64,000 bases of DNA, taken from assembly GCF_900411395.1 (NCBI RefSeq), contig NZ_OXCQ01000001.1, forward strand, positions 248,001-312,000. Direction: 5' to 3'. Below, in pieces: positions 47,534-57,944 of this stretch (positions within the stretch are counted from its first letter, which is position 1; the number at the start of each line of letters is the position of its first letter). A program made the position numbers and the translations under genes. The notes below the pieces were generated by a model, which had not been told where the DNA came from, made no database searches, and saw only the letters and a program-made list of their open reading frames with translations. Source of the DNA: Streptococcus sp. 596553. GTDB lineage: Bacteria > Bacillota > Bacilli > Lactobacillales > Streptococcaceae.

Positions 47534-47828
47534 ATGACAATCACAGGTAAGGAAATGGTAAAATTATACTCAATGAAAATCAAAGAGCAAACTAGGAAGC
47601 TGACCGCAGGCTGTACTTGAGTACGTCAAGGAGAAGCTGACGTGGTTTGAATTTGATTTTCGAAGAGTATTAGCTCTTGCAAATGGCTGGATTGAAGTAC
47701 GTAAGAGAGGAAGTCATTATCATTTTAAGAAAGAAGGGGTTCCCTATCTTGTCACTATTCCAGTTCACGGTAATGAGGATCTAGGAAAAGGTTTAGAGAG
47801 AAAAATATTAAAAGATTTGGGATTATAG
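47534..47828 (+). pseudogene. hicA: HicA-type toxin gene split by a BOX element
   Basis: mRNA-interferase toxin of a HicAB pair. The frame starts at ATG 47534 (AAAGGTG upstream) as MTITGKEMVKL, then runs into a BOX repeat (47566-47670) and stops there. After the repeat the HicA sequence resumes: LALANGWIEVRKRGSHYHF, with the catalytic His of GSHYHF, then TIPVHGNEDLGKGLERKILKDLGL and TAG at 47826. Removing about 103 bases of BOX joins AAATTA to TTAGCT in frame, giving a normal HicA. The toxin is therefore inactivated by insertion while the antitoxin gene downstream is intact. Confidence 0.88.
47566..47670 (-). repeat. BOX element (C-A, no boxB) inside hicA
   Basis: 105 bp starting ATACTCAATGAAAATCAAAG and ending TTTTCGAAGAGTAT; only boxC and boxA halves, no 45-bp boxB unit. 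It interrupts the hicA reading frame. Confidence 0.88.
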
Positions 47829-47855
47829 TTGATTTGGAAATTGTGGAGGTGTATT

Positions 47856-48233
47856 ATGCTAAAATCTTATCCTGCTATTTTTCATAGAGAAGGCACTGGA
47901 TACTGGGTTGAATTTCCTGAATTTGGAGGCGGGACTGAAGGAGCAACGATTGAACTTGCAATGAAAAATGCTCGGGAAATGCTTGAGAGTGTTTTAGCAT
48001 CTTATTTTGATGAAGGACTGGCTTTGCCTACTCCTAGTGACATTGCTGAGTTGAAAGCTCCTGATGGATTTGTGACTTTGATTCAGGTCAATCCCTTGCC
48101 TTTCGTAAAGAATAATAAGGCGATTCGAAAAAATGTTACGGTTCCAGAGTGGCTAGTCAGACTTGCAGATCGTGAGAAAGTGAACTATTCTGAAGTGTTG
48201 ACACAAGCTCTTGAAAGTCGCTTGCAACTCTAA
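47856..48233 (+). CDS. hicB: HicB-family antitoxin
   Basis: 125-residue antitoxin: an N-terminal HicB partial RNase H-like fold (YPAIFHREGTGYWVEFPEFGG, about 4-60) and a C-terminal ribbon-helix-helix DNA-binding domain (NVTVPEWLVRLADREKVNYSEVLTQALESRL) for autorepression. I start at ATG 47856, 6 bases after GTGGAGG; the in-frame TTG at 47829 overlaps the toxin's end. The partner toxin is disrupted, so this is now an orphan antitoxin. Followed by the second terminator plus cin-box copy. Confidence 0.9.
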   Translation: MLKSYPAIFHREGTGYWVEFPEFGGGTEGATIELAMKNAREMLESVLASYFDEGLALPTPSDIAELKAPDGFVTLIQVNPLPFVKNNKAIRKNVTVPEWLVRLADREKVNYSEVLTQALESRLQL

Positions 48234-48248
48234 AATTATAGAGTGATC

Positions 48249-48290
48249 AAGATTAGGAAATTTCCTGATCTTTTTTCTTTTTTGCGAATA
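48249..48290 (+). promoter_or_regulatory. Right copy: terminator plus SigX cin-box of coiA
   Basis: GATTAGGAAA/TTTCCTGATC hairpin with a T-rich tail followed by TGCGAATA (48283-48290), a one-base variant of the SigX box, 21 bases before coiA. It drives coiA in competence and terminates hicB. Confidence 0.8.
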
Positions 48291-48311
48291 ATATAGAAAA
48301 GGAGGGAAATC

Positions 48312-49265
48312 ATGTTTGTTGCGAGAGATGCTAGAGGAGAATTGGTAAATGTGTTAGAGGATAAGCTTGAGAAGCAAGCCTACACTTGCCCAGCTTGTGG
48401 AGGCCAGCTCCGTTTGCGTCAAGGACCAAGTGTACGGACGCATTTTGCCCATAAATCCTTAAAAGACTGTGATTTTTCCTTTGAAAATGAAAGTCCAGAA
48501 CACCTGGCCAATAAGGAATCCCTCTATCACTGGTTGAAAAAAGAGGCAGAGGTGCAATTAGAATACCCTCTTCCAGAGCTTAAACAGATTGCGGATGTAT
48601 TTGTAAATGTCAATCTAGCTCTAGAAGTTCAGTGTAGTTCCTTGCCTCAGAAAGTCCTTAAAGAGCGAAGTGAGGGCTATCGTAGTCATGGTTACCAAGT
48701 ACTGTGGTTGCTTGGGGAAAAACTTTGGCTCAAGGATCGTTTGACTCGTCTGCAACAAGGTTTTCTCTATTTCAGTCAAAACAGGGGCTTTTATGTTTGG
48801 GAATTAGACAAGGAGAAACAGGTTTTAAGGCTTAAATATCTCATTCACCAAGATCTCCGAGGTAAACTCCATTATCAGATTAAGGAATTTCCCTATGGTC
48901 ACGGTAGTCTACTGGAGATATTACGTCTTCCCTATAAGAAACAAAAAATATCTCATTTTACAGTTTTTCAAGATAAGGACATCTGTCGCTATATCCGGCA
49001 ACAACTTTATTATCAAAATCCCATTTGGATGAAAGAACAAGCAGAAGCCTATCAAAAGGGAGAAAATGTCCTGAATTATGGGCTGAAAGAATGGTATCCA
49101 CAAATTCGACCACTAGTAGGTGATTTTTGCCAAATTGAGCAAGATTTGACCAGCTATTATCAGTATTTTCAAACCTATTACCAAGAAAATCCTCAAAATG
49201 ATTGGCAAAAGCTCTATCCACCAGCCTTTTATCAGCAATATTTCTTAAAAAATATGGTAAAATAG
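48312..49265 (+). CDS. coiA: Competence protein CoiA
   Basis: Late competence protein needed for recombination of transforming DNA. 317 residues, with an N-terminal zinc-like motif CPACGGQLRLRQG and THFAH, then a nuclease-like core (ESPEHLANKESLYHWLKKEAEVQLEYPL...DVFVNVNLALEVQCS, a PD-(D/E)xK-type pattern). GGAGGG precedes the ATG. Controlled by the cin-box at 48283. pepF follows 18 bases later and may be co-induced. Confidence 0.95.
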   Translation: MFVARDARGELVNVLEDKLEKQAYTCPACGGQLRLRQGPSVRTHFAHKSLKDCDFSFENESPEHLANKESLYHWLKKEAEVQLEYPLPELKQIADVFVNVNLALEVQCSSLPQKVLKERSEGYRSHGYQVLWLLGEKLWLKDRLTRLQQGFLYFSQNRGFYVWELDKEKQVLRLKYLIHQDLRGKLHYQIKEFPYGHGSLLEILRLPYKKQKISHFTVFQDKDICRYIRQQLYYQNPIWMKEQAEAYQKGENVLNYGLKEWYPQIRPLVGDFCQIEQDLTSYYQYFQTYYQENPQNDWQKLYPPAFYQQYFLKNMVK

Positions 49266-49283
49266 AAAGGATGGAGGAATCTA

Positions 49284-51086
49284 ATGGTATTACAAAGAAA
49301 TGAAATAAATGAAAAAGATACATGGGATCTATCAACGATTTACCCAACTGACTATGCTTGGGAAGAAGCCTTAAAAGATTTAACAGAACAATTGGAGACA
49401 GTAGCCCAGTATGAAGGTCATCTCTTGGATAGTGCGGATAGCCTACTCGAAATTACTGAATTTTCTCTTGAAATGGAACGCCAAATGGAGAAGCTTTACG
49501 TTTATGCTCATATGAAAAATGACCAAGATACACGTGAAGCCAAGTATCAAGAGTACTATGCCAAGGCAATGACTCTTTACAGCCAGCTGGATCAAGCCTT
49601 TTCATTCTATGAGCCTGAATTTATGGAAATTAGTGAAAAGCAGTATGCTGACTTTTTAGAGGCTCAACCAAAATTGCAGGTTTATCAACACTATTTTGAC
49701 AAGCTTTTGCAAGGCAAGGATCACGTTCTTTCACAACGTGAAGAAGAATTATTGGCTGGCGCTGGAGAAATCTTTGGTTCGGCAAGTGAAACCTTCGCTA
49801 TCTTGGATAATGCGGATATTGTTTTCCCCTATGTCCTCGACGATGATGGTAAGGAAGTTCAGCTCTCTCATGGAACTTACACACGTTTGATGGAGTCTAA
49901 AAATCGTGAGGTTCGTCGTGGTGCTTATCAAGCTCTTTATGCGACTTACGAACAATTCCAACACACCTATGCCAAAACCTTGCAAACCAATGTTAAGGTG
50001 CAAAACTACCGTGCCAAAGTTCGCAACTACAAGAGTGCTCGTCATGCAGCCCTAGCGGCCAATTTTGTTCCGGAGAGTGTTTATGACAATTTGGTAGCAG
50101 CAGTTCGCAAGCACTTGCCACTCTTGCATCGTTACCTTGAACTTCGTTCAAAAATCTTGGGGATTTCAGACCTCAAGATGTACGATGTCTACACACCACT
50201 TTCATCTGTTGAATATAGCTTTACCTACCAAGAAGCTTTGAAAAAGGCAGAAGATGCCTTGGCAGTCTTGGGTGAGGATTACTTGAGCCGTGTTAAACGT
50301 GCCTTCAGCGAGCGTTGGATTGATGTTTACGAAAATCAAGGCAAGCGTTCAGGTGCCTACTCTGGCGGTTCTTACGATACCAATGCCTTTATGCTCCTTA
50401 ACTGGCAGGACAATCTAGACAATCTCTTTACCCTTGTCCATGAGACTGGTCACAGTATGCATTCAAGCTATACTCGTGAAACGCAGCCTTATGTTTACGG
50501 AGATTATTCTATCTTCTTGGCTGAGATTGCATCAACTACCAATGAAAATATCTTGACGGAGAAATTATTGGAAGAAGTGGAAGACGACGCAACGCGCTTT
50601 GCTATTCTCAATAACTTCCTAGACGGTTTCCGTGGAACAGTTTTCCGCCAAACTCAATTTGCTGAGTTTGAACACGCCATTCACCAAGCGGATCAAAATG
50701 GTGAAGTCTTGACAAGCGATTTCTTAAATAAACTCTATGCAGACTTGAACCAAGAGTATTATGGTTTGAGTAAGGAAGACAATCCTGAAATCCAATATGA
50801 GTGGGCTCGCATTCCACACTTCTACTATAACTACTATGTATATCAATATTCAACTGGATTTGCAGCAGCCTCAGCCCTGGCTGAAAAGATTGTCCATGGT
50901 AGTCAAGAAGACCGTGACCGCTATATCGACTACCTCAAGGCAGGCAAGTCTGACTATCCACTTAATGTCATGAGAAAAGCTGGTGTTGATATGGAGAAGG
51001 AAGACTACCTCAACGATGCCTTTGCAGTCTTCGAACGCCGTTTGAATGAGTTTGAAGCCCTTGTTGAAAAATTGGGATTGGCATAA
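49284..51086 (+). CDS. pepF: Oligoendopeptidase F
   Basis: Cytoplasmic zinc metallopeptidase (M3 family) that cleaves oligopeptides. 600 residues, with the zinc motif HETGH (in [13 protein letters not shown], about residue 388) and the downstream Glu in [18 protein letters not shown] precedes the start. It follows coiA closely and may partly share the competence transcript. Confidence 0.95.
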   Translation: MVLQRNEINEKDTWDLSTIYPTDYAWEEALKDLTEQLETVAQYEGHLLDSADSLLEITEFSLEMERQMEKLYVYAHMKNDQDTREAKYQEYYAKAMTLYSQLDQAFSFYEPEFMEISEKQYADFLEAQPKLQVYQHYFDKLLQGKDHVLSQREEELLAGAGEIFGSASETFAILDNADIVFPYVLDDDGKEVQLSHGTYTRLMESKNREVRRGAYQALYATYEQFQHTYAKTLQTNVKVQNYRAKVRNYKSARHAALAANFVPESVYDNLVAAVRKHLPLLHRYLELRSKILGISDLKMYDVYTPLSSVEYSFTYQEALKKAEDALAVLGEDYLSRVKRAFSERWIDVYENQGKRSGAYSGGSYDTNAFMLLNWQDNLDNLFTLVHETGHSMHSSYTRETQPYVYGDYSIFLAEIASTTNENILTEKLLEEVEDDATRFAILNNFLDGFRGTVFRQTQFAEFEHAIHQADQNGEVLTSDFLNKLYADLNQEYYGLSKEDNPEIQYEWARIPHFYYNYYVYQYSTGFAAASALAEKIVHGSQEDRDRYIDYLKAGKSDYPLNVMRKAGVDMEKEDYLNDAFAVFERRLNEFEALVEKLGLA

Positions 51087-51087
51087 G

Positions 51088-51801
51088 ATGGTTGAATCGT
51101 ATAGTAAAAATGCTAACCATAACATGCGTCGCCCTGTTGTCAAGGAAGAAATTGTAGACTTGATGCGTCAGCGTCAAAAGCAAGTCACAGGATCTTTGAA
51201 AGGATTGGAAGATTTTGCCCGTAAGGAAAATATTCCCATTATCCCCCATGAAACGGTTGCTTATTTCCGTTTTCTTATGGAAACCATGCAACCTAAAAAC
51301 ATTCTGGAAATTGGGACGGCCATCGGTTTTTCAGCTCTCTTGATGGCAGAGCATGCGCCAAATGCTAAGATTACAACCATTGATCGCAATCCAGAAATGA
51401 TTGGTTTTGCCAAGGAAAATTTTGCTCAATTTGACAGTCGTAAGCAAATCACACTCCTAGAAGGAGATGCGGTAGATGTCTTATCTACCTTGACAGAGTC
51501 CTATGATTTCGTCTTTATGGATTCAGCCAAGTCTAAATACATCGTCTTTCTGCCAGAAATCCTCAAACATTTGGAAGTCGGTGGTGTGGTTGTCTTGGAT
51601 GATATTTTTCAAGGCGGTGATGTTGCCAAGGACATTATAGAAGTCCGTCGAGGTCAGCGAACCATCTATCGAGGACTTCAAAGACTATTTGACGCAACCT
51701 TAGACAATCCAGGACTTACCGCAACATTAGTACCTCTGGGAGACGGCATTCTCATGCTTCGTAAAAATGTAGCAGATGTTCAATTGCCTGACAGCGAATG
51801 A
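51088..51801 (+). CDS. O-methyltransferase (possible tRNA methyltransferase TrmR-like)
   Basis: 237-residue class I SAM methyltransferase. Motif I is NILEIGTAIGFSALLMA; the metal-site region is FVFMDSAKSKY and VVVLDDIFQGG. It resembles the Bacillus TrmR (YrrM) group, which methylates 5-hydroxyuridine in tRNA, but caffeoyl-CoA-type catechol methylation cannot be excluded. It starts 1 base after pepF, so I chose ATG 51088 rather than the open frame reaching into pepF. Confidence 0.86.
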   Translation: MVESYSKNANHNMRRPVVKEEIVDLMRQRQKQVTGSLKGLEDFARKENIPIIPHETVAYFRFLMETMQPKNILEIGTAIGFSALLMAEHAPNAKITTIDRNPEMIGFAKENFAQFDSRKQITLLEGDAVDVLSTLTESYDFVFMDSAKSKYIVFLPEILKHLEVGGVVVLDDIFQGGDVAKDIIEVRRGQRTIYRGLQRLFDATLDNPGLTATLVPLGDGILMLRKNVADVQLPDSE

Positions 51802-51828
51802 TTTTCAGAAAAATTTAAGAAAATATAG

Positions 51829-51834
51829 TAAAAT
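51829..51834 (+). promoter_or_regulatory. -10 box of prsA
   Basis: TAAAAT, 33 bases before the prsA ATG, within an A/T-rich intergenic stretch. Confidence 0.4.
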
Positions 51835-51867
51835 AGATAGAGTAACACTTATCTCAAAGGAGTAGAC

Positions 51868-52809
51868 ATGAAGAAAAAACTATTGGCAGGTGCCATTACA
51901 CTATTATCAGTAGCAACTTTAGCAGCTTGTTCGAAAGGTTCAGAAGGGGCAGACCTTATCAGCATGAAAGGGGATGTCATCACAGAACATCAATTTTATG
52001 AGCAAGTGAAAAGCAACCCTTCAGCCCAACAAGTCTTGTTGAACATGACCATCCAAAAAGTATTTGAGAAACAATACGGCTCAGAAGTAGATGACAAAGA
52101 AGTCAACGATACTATTGCCGAAGAAGAGAAACAATATGGTGAGAACTACCAACGTGTCTTATCGCAAGCAGGAATGACTCTTGAAACACGTAAAGCTCAA
52201 ATTCGTACAAGTAAATTGGTTGAGTTGGCAGTTAAGAAAGCAGCAGAAGCTGAATTGACAGATGATGCTTACAAGAAGGCTTATGACGAGTACACTCCAG
52301 ATGTAACGGCTCAAATCATCCGTTTGGACAATGAAGACAAAGCTAAAGAAATTCTTGAAAAAGCTAAAGCTAGTGATGCAGACTTTGCTCAATTAGCCAA
52401 AGATAATTCAACAGATGAGAAAACTAAAGCGAATGGTGGAGAAATCACTTTTGATTCTGCTTCAACAGAAGTACCAGAACAAGTTAAAAAAGCTGCTTTT
52501 GCTTTAGACGTGAATGGGGTTTCTGATGTGATTAGCGTTACTGGAACACAAGCCTACAGCAGTCAATATTACATTGTTAAACTGATTAAGAAAACAGAAA
52601 AATCATCTAATATTGATGACTACAAAGAAAAATTAAAAACTGTTATCTTGACTCAAAAACAAAATGATTCAACATTTGTTCAAAGCATTATCGGAAAAGA
52701 ATTGCAAGCAGCCAATATCAAGGTTAAGGACCAAGCCTTCCAAAATATCTTTACCCAATATATCGGTGGTGGAGATTCAAGCTCAAGCAGTAGTACATCA
52801 AACGAATAG
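51868..52809 (+). CDS. prsA: Foldase lipoprotein PrsA/PpmA (peptidyl-prolyl isomerase)
   Basis: Surface lipoprotein that helps fold exported proteins; the pneumococcal form is PpmA. 313 residues: signal peptide with lipobox LAAC (Cys21), N-terminal chaperone region, a parvulin-type rotamase domain (about 148-245, TAQIIRLDNEDKAKEILEK...NGGEITF) and a Ser-rich C-terminal tail. AAAGGAG precedes the ATG. Processed by LspA (encoded at 8385). Monocistronic, ended by the terminator at 52874. Confidence 0.95.
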   Translation: MKKKLLAGAITLLSVATLAACSKGSEGADLISMKGDVITEHQFYEQVKSNPSAQQVLLNMTIQKVFEKQYGSEVDDKEVNDTIAEEEKQYGENYQRVLSQAGMTLETRKAQIRTSKLVELAVKKAAEAELTDDAYKKAYDEYTPDVTAQIIRLDNEDKAKEILEKAKASDADFAQLAKDNSTDEKTKANGGEITFDSASTEVPEQVKKAAFALDVNGVSDVISVTGTQAYSSQYYIVKLIKKTEKSSNIDDYKEKLKTVILTQKQNDSTFVQSIIGKELQAANIKVKDQAFQNIFTQYIGGGDSSSSSSTSNE

Positions 52810-52873
52810 TCCAAATCAATGAGTCAGGCAAAAACTCGACTTCAGGAAAAAATAAAGTAAATTTTCCCACAAT

Positions 52874-52922
52874 AAAACGCATAGTACAAGGTTTTCAATA
52901 CCTGATATTATGCGTTTTTTGA
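52874..52922 (+). terminator. Terminator after prsA
   Basis: AAACGCATA (52875-52883) pairs with TATGCGTTT (52909-52917) with a structured loop, followed by TTT GATTTT. Confidence 0.75.
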
Positions 52923-52962
52923 TTTTCAAGACTTTTTGACCAGCCTCATTTTTTTAACTTGC

Positions 52963-53106
52963 TACTCAGTGAAAAGCAAAGATTAAACTAGGAAGCTAGC
53001 TGTAGGCTTCTCAAAGAACAGCTTTGAGGTTGCAGATAAGACTTATGAGGTCACCAACATATATAATGTGAAGCTGACGTGGTTTGAATAGATTTTAGAA
53101 GAGTAT
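52963..53106 (-). repeat. BOX element (C-B-A)
   Basis: 144 bp from TACTCAGTG to GAAGAGTAT, with one boxB-like unit (CAAAGAACAGCTTTGAGG...) between boxC and boxA. Diverged from the other copies. It abuts a transposase fragment. Confidence 0.82.
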
Positions 53107-53107
53107 G

Positions 53108-53227
53108 AGTCTGGAAGTTTTAATGGATAATGCAAGATTCCATAGAATGGGTAAGCTAGAGTTCTTATGTGAAGAGTTTGGGCATAAACTTTTACCTCTT
53201 CCTCCCTACTCATCTTATACTCAATGA
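53108..53227 (+). pseudogene. IS630-family transposase fragment
   Basis: An open stretch reads SLEVLMDNARFHRMGKLEF then LCEEFGHKLLPLPPYSS, the C-terminal DDE region of IS630-type transposases (second Asp in MDNARFH). The sequence is cut at both sides by BOX elements, and the expected catalytic Glu after PPYSS is lost where the right-hand BOX begins. Not functional; a footprint of a former insertion sequence. Confidence 0.82.
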
Positions 53228-53320
53228 AAATTAAAGAGCAAACTAGGAAACTAGCCGCAGGTTGTACTTGAGTACGGCAAGGCGACGTTGACGCGGTTTG
53301 AAGAGATTTTCGAAGAGTAT
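53217..53320 (-). repeat. BOX element (C-A)
   Basis: 104 bp from ATACTCAATGAAAATTAAAG to TTTTCGAAGAGTAT without boxB, the same architecture as the copy in hicA. It truncates the IS630 transposase remnant. Confidence 0.88.
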
Positions 53321-53572
53321 TAGTATAGAAAAGTGAATCTGAAATAGTACATCACTGCTTCTAAAACAACATTCTTATAAATTGATTTAAATTCTCAAAT
53401 CACATTATTCAGTTCTTATTTCATTTTGCTCTACAATCCTGTTGAGAAGACACGTGTTCATATTAAAAAGGTATTGGCAAATTGCAATACCTTTTTACGA
53501 GGCTCTTTTGTCTTATTTTTGTTTCAACTGACTATATCTCCTATGGTTCTAGTTCAGAAGGCTAGGCTATAA
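53321..53572. other. Non-coding stretch with hairpin, no gene seen
   Basis: About 250 A/T-rich bases between the right BOX and the reverse-strand phosphatase gene. It contains a segment (53342-53382, ATAGTACAT..CTTCTAAAA) related to 62898-62935 and a 12-bp perfect hairpin AAAAAGGTATTG (53465-53476) / CAATACCTTTTT (53485-53496), which can terminate in both directions and may serve the reverse-strand operon. No plausible open reading frame. Confidence 0.6.
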
Positions 53573-54193
53573 TTATGATTGATAAGAAATATCATTCCAA
53601 GTATCGAGAGTGAATGTTTCAAAATCATGGGTTTCTAGAATGGTCAGGCTGGCATTTGCTAGACCGCCATCTTTACGAAGAAGTGGTTCTTTATAACCTA
53701 GAAGAGTACGAAGACTGGCAGTAAGATTAGCACCGTGACCGACAATTAGAATACGCTCAGCTGGACTATCTTTTAATGATTTGATAAATTGGATAGTTCG
53801 TTGTGTTGTGCTATAGAGGGATTCGGCTCCAAACATTTGAGTGTCAAATTGAGCAAGATTAGATCGGAAAGCTTTGATTTGTTGCGGGTAAATAGATTCC
53901 AAGGTTGCAATTTTCAAACCTTCCAACTTCCCCAGCTGCCATTCACGGAGATTAGGGACACTTTTTAAAGGACAGGGCGTCTTGAGTTGACTTTGGATAA
54001 TCTCAGCAGATTTGACCGCTCGAGGTAAATCACTTGAATAAATCTGATCAAAAGGAATTTCCTTGAGATATTGGCCAAGTTGTTTTAGGGTGTCAATGGA
54101 TTCAGGAAGAAGGGGAGAATCTCCACTAGCACCTTGAAAGCGTCCTTCTTGGTTCCAGAGGGTACGACCGTGGCGGACAAAGTAGAGTTTCAT
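53573..54193 (-). CDS. Histidine phosphatase (phosphoglycerate mutase family)
   Basis: 206-residue histidine-phosphatase protein: RHGRTLWNQEGRFQG (catalytic His at residue 8), SSDLPRAVKSAEI, and the second His in IVGHGANLTA. Likely a broad phosphatase (GpmB/CobC-like) rather than a glycolytic mutase, judging by divergence; the substrate is unknown. It starts on the base after the ybaK stop region and is the last gene of the DUF368-ybaK-phosphatase operon. Confidence 0.9.
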   Translation of the reverse strand: MKLYFVRHGRTLWNQEGRFQGASGDSPLLPESIDTLKQLGQYLKEIPFDQIYSSDLPRAVKSAEIIQSQLKTPCPLKSVPNLREWQLGKLEGLKIATLESIYPQQIKAFRSNLAQFDTQMFGAESLYSTTQRTIQFIKSLKDSPAERILIVGHGANLTASLRTLLGYKEPLLRKDGGLANASLTILETHDFETFTLDTWNDISYQS

Positions 54194-54675
54194 TACTTGC
54201 TGTCCTCCAAAATATCTACAAAGTCTGCCTTTACAAAGCTAGCCAAGTCTTGGGGAGCAACGATAATGCTGTGTCCGACTTCGCCTGCAGAGACAATCAT
54301 TTGATCCAAACCTAGAGCAATTTTATCGATAAAAATGGGATAATTGTGTTTCTGACGAATTCCGACAGGATTATTAGCTCCATGAATGTAACCAGTTGTT
54401 TTTTCCAAGTCCTTTTGTGGAATCATGCTCACTTTTTTATTGCCAGAAATTTTGGCTAGTTTCTTTTCAGACAAGTGTTGGGTGATAGGGACAATTCCGA
54501 TAATCGGTCCTGTCTTGTCTCCCAAAAGAGCCAAGGTTTTGAAAATCTGATCTCGTTCATAACCTTGAGGAAGCTCTCCTTCCAGGGCATTGATTTGAAT
54601 CCCTTGATGTAGGATACCTGCTTTAGATAGGATTTGTTCCACCAATGTTTTTTTGATTTTAACTTTTTTTGCCAT
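54193..54675 (-). CDS. ybaK: Cys-tRNA(Pro)/Cys-tRNA(Cys) deacylase YbaK
   Basis: Trans-editing enzyme that hydrolyses mischarged Cys-tRNA(Pro). 160 residues, with KIKKTLVEQILSKAGI at the N terminus, TTGYIHGANNPVGIRQ and VSAGEVGHSIIVAPQDL. The ATG overlaps the DUF368 stop (TAATG), showing translational coupling. Confidence 0.92.
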   Translation of the reverse strand: MAKKVKIKKTLVEQILSKAGILHQGIQINALEGELPQGYERDQIFKTLALLGDKTGPIIGIVPITQHLSEKKLAKISGNKKVSMIPQKDLEKTTGYIHGANNPVGIRQKHNYPIFIDKIALGLDQMIVSAGEVGHSIIVAPQDLASFVKADFVDILEDSK

Positions 54676-55517
54676 TATTTATACTTATCCTCCAATTGGC
54701 TCATCCAAATACCAAGCCAGATTCCCAGTGCAAAGAAGAAGGCGATGATGACATATCCAACAAGAGAAAGTCCTGTGTATTGGATACTCTCAGCGTTTCC
54801 TACATTTGGAATCAAGATCAAAAGGGTGCTTGATAGGACGATACCGATGATGAAATGATAGACTCGTGAGTGGTGGTTATTTAAGGCATAATCCATCAAT
54901 TTTGAAAAAACGATGAGAGTTGCACCTGCCCCAATTCCAATCGGAAAGAAGGTTCCCAAGAGGTCAAAGGTTTTAAAACCAGTCAACATAGGAGCATAGA
55001 GGCCCAAAATCAAAAGTAGATTTGATGGACTGAGGCCAGGAACCAATACGCCAAGAGCCAGCAGTGCACCTGCTAGGACGAAATTAAGAAAGCTAGCACT
55101 TAAGGTTCCAACGACAAAATTTAAGGCATAGAGTCCTAAACCAGAAATGATAAAGGTTATCCAGAACCAAGCTAAATCAATCTTGTCTCGGTCAGATTCT
55201 CGAGTTGATTCCTTGAGTAGGCTAGGAACAGTACCAATGATAGCCCCCGCAAAGCTCCATAAGACAAAGACCTGATAATTTTCAAGCAGGTATTCAATCG
55301 GATAAGAAAATAGGCCAATTCCCAGAAGCATACCGATGGCAACTGGAATAAAGTATAAAACATTTTCTTTAAAGTCTTTAAAAGGATGAGCCAGAAAGCC
55401 AATCATTCGTTCGTAAATGCCTAAGATTGCTGCTAGAACCCCTCCGGAAATTCCCGGTAGAATAAATCCAAGAGCAATCACAATCCCTTTAATAATACGT
55501 GCTAACCATGAGAGCAT
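54675..55517 (-). CDS. DUF368 membrane protein (PopT-like undecaprenyl phosphate translocase)
   Basis: 280 residues with about eight hydrophobic segments and the DUF368 signature GIVIALGFILPGISGGVLAAILGIYE at the N terminus, repeated in a diverged form (LALGVLVPGLSPSNLLLILGLY). Members of this family (PopT) flip undecaprenyl phosphate back across the membrane for wall synthesis. First gene of a three-gene operon with an extended -10 (TGATACAAT on minus, 55568-55560). Confidence 0.87.
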   Translation of the reverse strand: MLSWLARIIKGIVIALGFILPGISGGVLAAILGIYERMIGFLAHPFKDFKENVLYFIPVAIGMLLGIGLFSYPIEYLLENYQVFVLWSFAGAIIGTVPSLLKESTRESDRDKIDLAWFWITFIISGLGLYALNFVVGTLSASFLNFVLAGALLALGVLVPGLSPSNLLLILGLYAPMLTGFKTFDLLGTFFPIGIGAGATLIVFSKLMDYALNNHHSRVYHFIIGIVLSSTLLILIPNVGNAESIQYTGLSLVGYVIIAFFFALGIWLGIWMSQLEDKYK

Positions 55518-55581
55518 ATAGTTCCTCCAACTATTTCTATTTCAAAAAATCCTTACTATATTGTATCACAATCAAACACAA

Positions 55582-55613
55582 AAAGAAAAAGCAAATGCTA
55601 AACAAATGCTTTT
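55582..55613 (-). terminator. Terminator after the GH25 gene
   Basis: On the minus strand AAAAGCA (55613-55607) pairs with TGCTTTT (55593-55587) and is followed by TCTTTTTGTG. It overlaps the stop codon. Confidence 0.6.
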
Positions 55614-56412
55614 AAGGTTTTAAAAAGAGTTTTCGAAAGGTTTCTTCTTTGTTTTTTAAGGGAGAGATGACGTTGATATCCAAATCGTGGTCAAAGCCGG
55701 CAATTTTTCCTTTAGATGTGTATTGGTGGATGTCATAATCTAAATCAGTTTTAGGACTGCTCTCCAAAAATCCTGAGTTAGAGCCGTAGGACGGAATCCA
55801 AACAGAGGTAAACTTGCCTGTATCAATACTATGTTCTTCCATGAAATAGACCCCAACGTAGATTCCGATGTTTTTAGCACCTAGTGATGCTAGTTTTGCT
55901 CGAAAGGCTTCAACACCCTCGTTCATATTGGACATGGTTTTGTCTTCTACGTCTAGCCAATAGTAACTAGGGCTGTAAGGAGAGGCTGCATTGTAGAAAA
56001 CCTCAGCGGCCTTTTCCATTTCTTGGACACTTTTTCCAGCGACATAAGCGTAGACAGCAACTGGGACATTCCGTTTTTGAAGTTCAGTGATATGACTCTT
56101 ATAGGCCTTGTCTATTCCATTGATAAAGGAAGCATCATTTTCTTTTGTCGTTTGAGCACCGCTGTGAACACGAACAATAGCGCCTGAAATATTTTGTGAG
56201 AGGGCGTCATAGTTGATTTCCTCAGGACGCTGCCAGCCAGAGAGGTCAATAATCGGTTTGTCTAAGTGTTTCAAAGCCTGTGCTTCAATCTGCGCTATGT
56301 TGGATTTTGTTTTAAAGGATTGGTTGTCATTAAGTGGGCGATTGATGATTAAAATGAACATCATAATCCCAAAAAAACTAAATAAAATAAGCGGATGAAT
56401 TTGTTTTCTCAT
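55612..56412 (-). CDS. Membrane-anchored GH25 (lysozyme-like) glycosyl hydrolase
   Basis: 266 residues: one N-terminal membrane helix (about 8-23) then an extracellular GH25 domain (about 50-260). PIIDLSGWQ carries the first conserved Asp and YYWLDVEDK the catalytic Asp/Glu pair; the end DLDINVISP is also typical. Probably a muramidase-like wall enzyme without a choline-binding module. The ribosome site is weak and the promoter unclear. Divergent from glmU. Confidence 0.87.
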   Translation of the reverse strand: MRKQIHPLILFSFFGIMMFILIINRPLNDNQSFKTKSNIAQIEAQALKHLDKPIIDLSGWQRPEEINYDALSQNISGAIVRVHSGAQTTKENDASFINGIDKAYKSHITELQKRNVPVAVYAYVAGKSVQEMEKAAEVFYNAASPYSPSYYWLDVEDKTMSNMNEGVEAFRAKLASLGAKNIGIYVGVYFMEEHSIDTGKFTSVWIPSYGSNSGFLESSPKTDLDYDIHQYTSKGKIAGFDHDLDINVISPLKNKEETFRKLFLKP

Positions 56413-56462
56413 ATCTTATAATTTTACCCTAAAAATCAAAAAAAATCAAAAAAATGGGTTAA

Positions 56463-57935
<1,473 letters not shown>

Positions 57936-57944
57936 GAGTCTGTC

